Shown here: positions 39,424 through 43,383 of the stretch, one piece after another
Layout: the number at the start of each line of letters is the position of its first letter
Position numbering within the stretch: the stretch's first letter is position 1
From: CAYMWF01 sp964394085 [NCBI: uncultured Gemmatimonadota bacterium]
Lineage (GTDB): Bacteria; GCA-2686955; CAYMWF01
Assembly (NCBI GenBank): GCA_964394085.1
Contig: CAYMWF010000012.1
Location: 43,430 to 86,812 of the forward strand
DNA: 43,383 nucleotides
Direction of reading: 5' to 3'
Position numbers and translations under genes: made by a program
The notes under the pieces: generated by a model
What the model was told of the DNA's origin: nothing
Databases searched by the model: none
The model's input: the letters and a program-made list of their open reading frames with translations, nothing else

Positions 39424-40641
39424 TCAGGGAATCTGCAGTTCCACAACACGGGTGAGTCTGCCGTATTCCTCGTCGAAAACCAGACCCTGGAGATAAAGAG
39501 TCTGACCGCTCCAAACCGGATCGATTGGAAGGACTACCTCGTATGTACCGAAAAAATCCAACCTTTTTGAGCTGAAGATCTCTCCTATTTCCAAATCAAC
39601 CCCGAGAAGACCGTACTGAGTTTCGAGTGAATCAGGTGCCAGTGACCAGGCCATGTAAGACCGGCCCGACTGCCATCCACCCAATCCTGCAACCAGCGCT
39701 TCGGGTTCCAAATCGCTGTTATCGACCCAGAACGGCGGTTCAGGGCAGGAAACTCGTTTCATTACGGGTTCCACTTCGATCCCCTCTCCGAGCAGATCGA
39801 TGTAAAGCGGTTCAAGATTCAGCATTTCAGCGCGCAGAACGCCCGTGACAAGCCTGCGATGCATCCTCGCCTGCTCTGCCCCCGGCATAGGCTCGCCATC
39901 CGGGGGATCATCAAGGCAGCCGGTATGCCCCATGCCCTCCACCAGGTAGAAAATATTCCGCTCGGCTGATGATGCATTCAGATACCACTTGTATACATCC
40001 TGAGGCGGAACTACCCAATCCACTTCCCCGGCTATCTGGAATGCCCTGCCCGTGAAGGCTTGCATATTGGGGACACCCTCTGTCATGAAAGCCGATTGAA
40101 GTCCGATAATCGTCCGGACCCGTGGTTCTATTCCGATCAGGAGAGAAAGGGTGCCACCACCCATCGAATGACCGACCTCCGCCCAGTCACCGTCTCCCGT
40201 CATACCGTAAAGCCAGCTCAAGGGCTCACCCGCCTCATATTCCACCCAGTGAAGAAAGGATCTTGTATCGCGGGCATATTGATCCGTATCCGGAAAGAAG
40301 CCCGTTTCGGTTCCGGTGGATGCCACGACGAATCCCCAGCTCGCGATATGTGTGCACAGGTTATCGTAATTGGACGGGCGTCCGAGATATCCGTGCTGAA
40401 ACCCGACCAGAATGTAGGGGCCGTAGGATGGATCGGCTTCCGCACCCATTCCTGCCTCCACCCCCGGGTAATACATCCGGCCGTTTATTTTGCCCTGCCC
40501 GAATATTTCATCTTCGAACTGGACATCCCTCCATCCTACGGGAAACGGTCCAGGATCCTCGATAGCCTGCGAAAAAAGAGGGGTTCCGGCAAGCAGCAGC
40601 AGGATGAGTGAGAGCGTGCAACTTCTTAAAAGGCAATTCAT
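39424..40641 (-). CDS. Secreted alpha/beta hydrolase (lipase/cutinase-like)
   Basis: The ATG at 40641 has GGAGG five bases upstream. A GTG two codons earlier is less likely. The 405-residue protein has a signal peptide (LLRSCTLSLILLLLAGTPLFSQA) and an alpha/beta-hydrolase domain with the triad S159 in GHSMGGG, D208 in GEVDWVVPP and H239 in GMGHTGC. Oxyanion-hole residues are expected in VGFQHGYLG. The fold and motif context resemble bacterial cutinase/PET-hydrolase-like and chlorophyllase-type esterases. The last 90 residues form a beta-rich domain ending RVVELQIP that occurs in many secreted proteins, probably for surface attachment. Natural substrates would be polymer or lipid esters, which cannot be specified. 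Confidence 0.87.
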   Translation of the reverse strand: MNCLLRSCTLSLILLLLAGTPLFSQAIEDPGPFPVGWRDVQFEDEIFGQGKINGRMYYPGVEAGMGAEADPSYGPYILVGFQHGYLGRPSNYDNLCTHIASWGFVVASTGTETGFFPDTDQYARDTRSFLHWVEYEAGEPLSWLYGMTGDGDWAEVGHSMGGGTLSLLIGIEPRVRTIIGLQSAFMTEGVPNMQAFTGRAFQIAGEVDWVVPPQDVYKWYLNASSAERNIFYLVEGMGHTGCLDDPPDGEPMPGAEQARMHRRLVTGVLRAEMLNLEPLYIDLLGEGIEVEPVMKRVSCPEPPFWVDNSDLEPEALVAGLGGWQSGRSYMAWSLAPDSLETQYGLLGVDLEIGEIFSSKRLDFFGTYEVVLPIDPVWSGQTLYLQGLVFDEEYGRLTRVVELQIP

Positions 40642-40714
40642 ATGCACCTCCGGTTCAGGGTGAATCGAATATCCCCGAAAAAGGGTCGCTCGAAAATTAT
40701 AACCGGGAAAAGGG

Positions 40715-40729
40715 CGGCTCTGCCAGCCG
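40715..40729 (-). terminator. Short terminator-like hairpin after debranching-enzyme gene
   Basis: On the minus strand CGGCT (40729-40725) pairs with AGCCG (40719-40715) around a 5-base loop, followed by CCCTTTTCCC. The five-bp GC stem plus a short T-run, 39 bases beyond the stop at 40768, suits a modest terminator. Confidence 0.4.
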
Positions 40730-40767
40730 AGAGTGCTTTTTAACCGCTATACTGTAAGAAATTTCTT

Positions 40768-43044
40768 TTAAGGTGTATTGTTCCCATGGGAAACAGGGAG
40801 CTTTCCGGGGAAGAGACGCGGCTCCTGGAGTGCGATCCGGATGAACTCGGCGAGGGACCATGCCTGGCTGGTCGCTCCACCGAATTCCTCTTTGCCCTTT
40901 GTGTCGGCGCCATCCCGGATTTCACGGAGGCTGCCGACGCAACCTTCATTCAGGATCTCATGATACAGGGGTTTGAACAGCTCCCTGGCGGAATCCAGCT
41001 CACCGACCGCCAGCAGGCAACTTATCATCGGCCCTGTCAGCCATTCCCATACATCACCGTTGTGATATGCTTCATCATAGTAATAGTTATCCAGATCGAG
41101 GTGAAGCGGGTGAAAATCCGGATCTTCCGGATAAAGGGAGGTAACGCCATGAGGCAGGACAATGGTCTCAAGGGCGGTACGAACCACCGATTCCATATAA
41201 TTGCTATCAATCAGGGGTTCGTTGAAGAATCTTTCCGCATCCACTGCTTCCGGCAACCCTCGGAAATCCGCGGCATCAAGGGAAACCCAGACCGCAAGAA
41301 TCGCATTCGGCCTGATCTGCGTATCCGGGGTATCGTCGGAATCCAGATGGTCGAAAAGATAATGACGCTCTTCGTAGCGAAAGAATTCGTTGAACGTGGA
41401 TTTCAGCCGGCGCGCACGCTCATCCCAGGCATCAGCCAGTTCGGCGAGTTCGCCGGGGTGTGGAAAATCCGGGGAAGCAAGGTGTCTTAATGGGGAGTCG
41501 GGCTCTGACGATTCCAGTGAATGGAGAACCATTCCCGCCCAGGCTGAACCCACAAGGAGACCGTGATGGAAAAGCGCCTGGACCTCTACCGCCCTGTTCC
41601 CTCTTGGAGTGAAAGGAGATACTTCCCCTCCCGCATCCATCCACGTCTCACCTTCCCCATGGGTCAGGAATCCTGAACCATCAACAGCTTTCGCGATGGC
41701 GCCCTCGATAGCGCGTTCAACCCGTGGAAAATTCACGATAAGGAACTCGTCATCACCGGTGATCCGGTAATATTTCCACGCAGCGCGAAGCAGCCACCAG
41801 GTGCCGTCGACTCCTGCGTACTGCAGCTGATCGGGATTGACTATATTGGGAAAGCGGCCAAGTCTGGAGCTCTCGGGATCTGATTCCTGGTGGAGCATGA
41901 ATGAATCCAGGATCTCCCGTGCATCATCATAAGCACCCGTGGAAAGGCAAGCGCCCGGAAGACATATGAAACTGTCGCGTCCCCAGTAATTCGGGAACCA
42001 GTGGAACCCGGCGTATATTCCCTTTCCCCGCTGGTTCATGATCATATTGTCCATCGAAACCATCGCCCATCGAAGGGTTTTATCGGCCTCGGGGTCAAGG
42101 GGGGGGAGCGTTGCTCGAACGAACAACTGCTCGATTCTCGAAAGCTTTCTTACCTTCTCAATCTCGAAATTTTCTGACAGAATTTCAGCGCACCGGGCGG
42201 CCTCGACCGCCGAACCGCCCAGACCGAACGAGAATATAACCGATTTTTCGCTGCCGTCATCCAGTCTGACCCACAATCTTCCAGGCGAAAACGGGTTCGT
42301 TCGTGACATCGCCCGGCGGGCCGCATCTTTAGGATAATTTGTGGGACGGATGATCTCATTTTTAAGAAAAGACATTTTTTTATCAGCCGTAACAGCTACC
42401 CATACCGGTCGCTCCGGTGGAAGCGCTTTGTCGATTCGACTGATAAACAGTGTGTTCAGTTCGGCTTTCCATATGATTTCGTATTCAGGATTCGGAACAT
42501 CCCATAAAAACCGCATATCGAACCAGGGAACGAATGCACAGCGGTTCCCCAGTTCACCGCTGAACCGGACTAAGAGGCCGTTTTTCTGATCAGGCAGGCA
42601 GATCTCCTCGAAAACCCGGGGATCAGAATATTTTCGTTGGATTGTATGGGGGAAGGCTGTGGCTTCTTCAATATTTTCGGGATCGAGCAGTTCTCCACCG
42701 GTGTAAAGATTCCATGAATCGACATATTCGTACATCCCGTTGAACAATCCATGGTAGCTGCGGCTGTTGGCGCCGGCAGCTTCGGTGGAAAAATGTGTCG
42801 CCCCCTTGTTTGTATAGATGATTTCACGTGAAGCCCCCGAAGGAACCAAAATCTCCCACCGCTCTTTGATTTTCGCCATCTCCCTGGCTGAGCCGGATCC
42901 TTCCATCAGAATATTTTCCTGAGAAGGGGCATCCCGTCTCTCAGCGAAGCATCCCGAAATTATTATCAGTGCAATAACTCCCCAGAATAAGGGTATTGGA
43001 ACGAACGACCTTCCGGATCGAAGAAAAAACCCTGCAGGTTCCAT
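40768..43044 (-). CDS. Amylo-alpha-1,6-glucosidase-type (GDE_C) lipoprotein
   Basis: The 758-residue protein starts at the ATG at 43044. The TTG at 43068 only extends the frame. A lipoprotein signal is clear: hydrophobic LFWGVIALIIISGC with the lipid-bearing Cys near residue 32. The N-terminal half has a beta-sandwich like the GDE_N domain (SRSYHGLFNGMYEY region). The C-terminal (alpha/alpha)6 barrel has WFPNYWGRDSFICLPG, then GVDGTWWLLRAAWKY and GEGETWMDAG, where acidic residues should act in catalysis. Cytosolic relatives remove alpha-1,6 branches from glycogen. Here the enzyme is exported and lipid-anchored, so it probably acts on external branched glucans. No amylase or maltose uptake genes are adjacent. 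Confidence 0.9.
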   Translation of the reverse strand: MEPAGFFLRSGRSFVPIPLFWGVIALIIISGCFAERRDAPSQENILMEGSGSAREMAKIKERWEILVPSGASREIIYTNKGATHFSTEAAGANSRSYHGLFNGMYEYVDSWNLYTGGELLDPENIEEATAFPHTIQRKYSDPRVFEEICLPDQKNGLLVRFSGELGNRCAFVPWFDMRFLWDVPNPEYEIIWKAELNTLFISRIDKALPPERPVWVAVTADKKMSFLKNEIIRPTNYPKDAARRAMSRTNPFSPGRLWVRLDDGSEKSVIFSFGLGGSAVEAARCAEILSENFEIEKVRKLSRIEQLFVRATLPPLDPEADKTLRWAMVSMDNMIMNQRGKGIYAGFHWFPNYWGRDSFICLPGACLSTGAYDDAREILDSFMLHQESDPESSRLGRFPNIVNPDQLQYAGVDGTWWLLRAAWKYYRITGDDEFLIVNFPRVERAIEGAIAKAVDGSGFLTHGEGETWMDAGGEVSPFTPRGNRAVEVQALFHHGLLVGSAWAGMVLHSLESSEPDSPLRHLASPDFPHPGELAELADAWDERARRLKSTFNEFFRYEERHYLFDHLDSDDTPDTQIRPNAILAVWVSLDAADFRGLPEAVDAERFFNEPLIDSNYMESVVRTALETIVLPHGVTSLYPEDPDFHPLHLDLDNYYYDEAYHNGDVWEWLTGPMISCLLAVGELDSARELFKPLYHEILNEGCVGSLREIRDGADTKGKEEFGGATSQAWSLAEFIRIALQEPRLFPGKLPVSHGNNTP

Positions 43045-43185
43045 GTATAAATCCTCAGCCGGGAACAAAGCGGCAGGTTGATTGGGGGGGGCGAGGAAGA
43101 TTGTATCCTCGGAAACGCCACCGCTGTTCCCGTCAGGCAGCCCACCTGGAATCAGCTGCGAAAAAAAAGCTGAAAATGCCGGTGC

Positions 43186-43383
43186 CTATTCCTGGATATA
43201 CACCCCGAGGAATCCGTTCGGAATTGTCAGGGTGATTTGTTCATCCCCTCTTCGTAAAACCACATCCACCTTTTCAGTTTCAACTTCCTTCTTCAGCTTA
43301 CCCAATCCTTTGATTGACGTGACGGGCTGACTATTATAGCTGATGAAAACATCGCCCACCGCAGCACCTGCTGCTTCCATATT
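43186..43383 (-). CDS. C-terminus of a PDZ-domain protein (partial)
   Basis: Only the last 65 codons are in the window. They form the C-terminal half of a PDZ domain: AGAAVGDVFISYNSQPV, then a helix KGLGKLKKEVETE, and VDVVLRRGDEQITLTIPNG. This is the pattern seen in DegP/HtrA-type proteases and other periplasmic PDZ proteins. The upstream catalytic part, if any, lies beyond the edge. The next gene, the debranching-type lipoprotein, follows on the same strand after about 140 bases. Confidence 0.8.
   Translation of the reverse strand, partial: NMEAAGAAVGDVFISYNSQPVTSIKGLGKLKKEVETEKVDVVLRRGDEQITLTIPNGFLGVYIQE

Overview
The window looks like a piece of chromosome from a Gram-negative (diderm) bacterium of roughly even GC content. 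It encodes lipoproteins with lipoboxes, an MsbA-type exporter, Spy/CpxP-like periplasmic proteins and many secreted hydrolases. It also carries a bacterial glutaminyl-tRNA synthetase, found in only some lineages. The gene mix would fit an uncultured FCB-type or candidate-phylum organism, but no marker here fixes the taxonomy. GTG and TTG starts are frequent. There is no integrase, transposase, CRISPR array or recognisable prophage.

Layout. 1-318 (-): 5' part of a lipoprotein with 36-bp tandem repeats. 719-9278 (-): a tight, mostly overlapping operon phoH, 7TM-HD phosphohydrolase, ybeY, two CorC/CNNM-type proteins, mgtE, recO, which joins RNA quality control, probable cyclic-dinucleotide turnover, Mg2+ transport and DNA repair. 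9886-10618 (+): two small predicted beta-rich proteins of phage-structural appearance, closed by a clear terminator. 10771-12624 (+): MsbA-type ABC exporter. 12932-18148 (+): ilvE, then an overlapping aminotransferase / omega-amidase-like / membrane SGNH-protein set. 18165-20277 (-): a serine-kinase/STAS partner-switch pair and an MscS channel. 20453-21499 (-): threonine dehydrogenase. 21693-22937 (-): secreted C39-like cysteine peptidase.

23416-25111 (+): ferritin-like protein overlapped by a lipoprotein with a metallo-beta-lactamase fold. 25160-25870 (-): membrane-anchored amidase. 26167-27078 (+): secreted papain-like protease. 27440-29384 (+): tRNA-Gln(CTG) next to glnS. 29385-29855: a strongly structured leader-like region. 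29856-33694 (+): rsgA, then an ECF sigma / anti-sigma / Spy-like / His-rich protein operon. 33843-43383 (-): O-methyltransferase, phospholipase-C-like secreted protein, M1 aminopeptidase, alpha/beta hydrolase, glycogen-debranching-type lipoprotein, and the C-terminus of a PDZ protein.

How it fits together. The right half is dominated by exported enzymes that attack protein, peptide, ester or lipid, glucan and peptidoglycan bonds. This suggests a scavenging lifestyle. Two of the secreted peptidases (21693-22937 and 36436-39207) end in the same C-terminal Ig-like module. The best candidates for something new are the folded RNA-like region at 29461-29590, the ECF-sigma metal/envelope-stress operon at 31146-33694, and the two orphan beta-rich proteins at 9886-10618.
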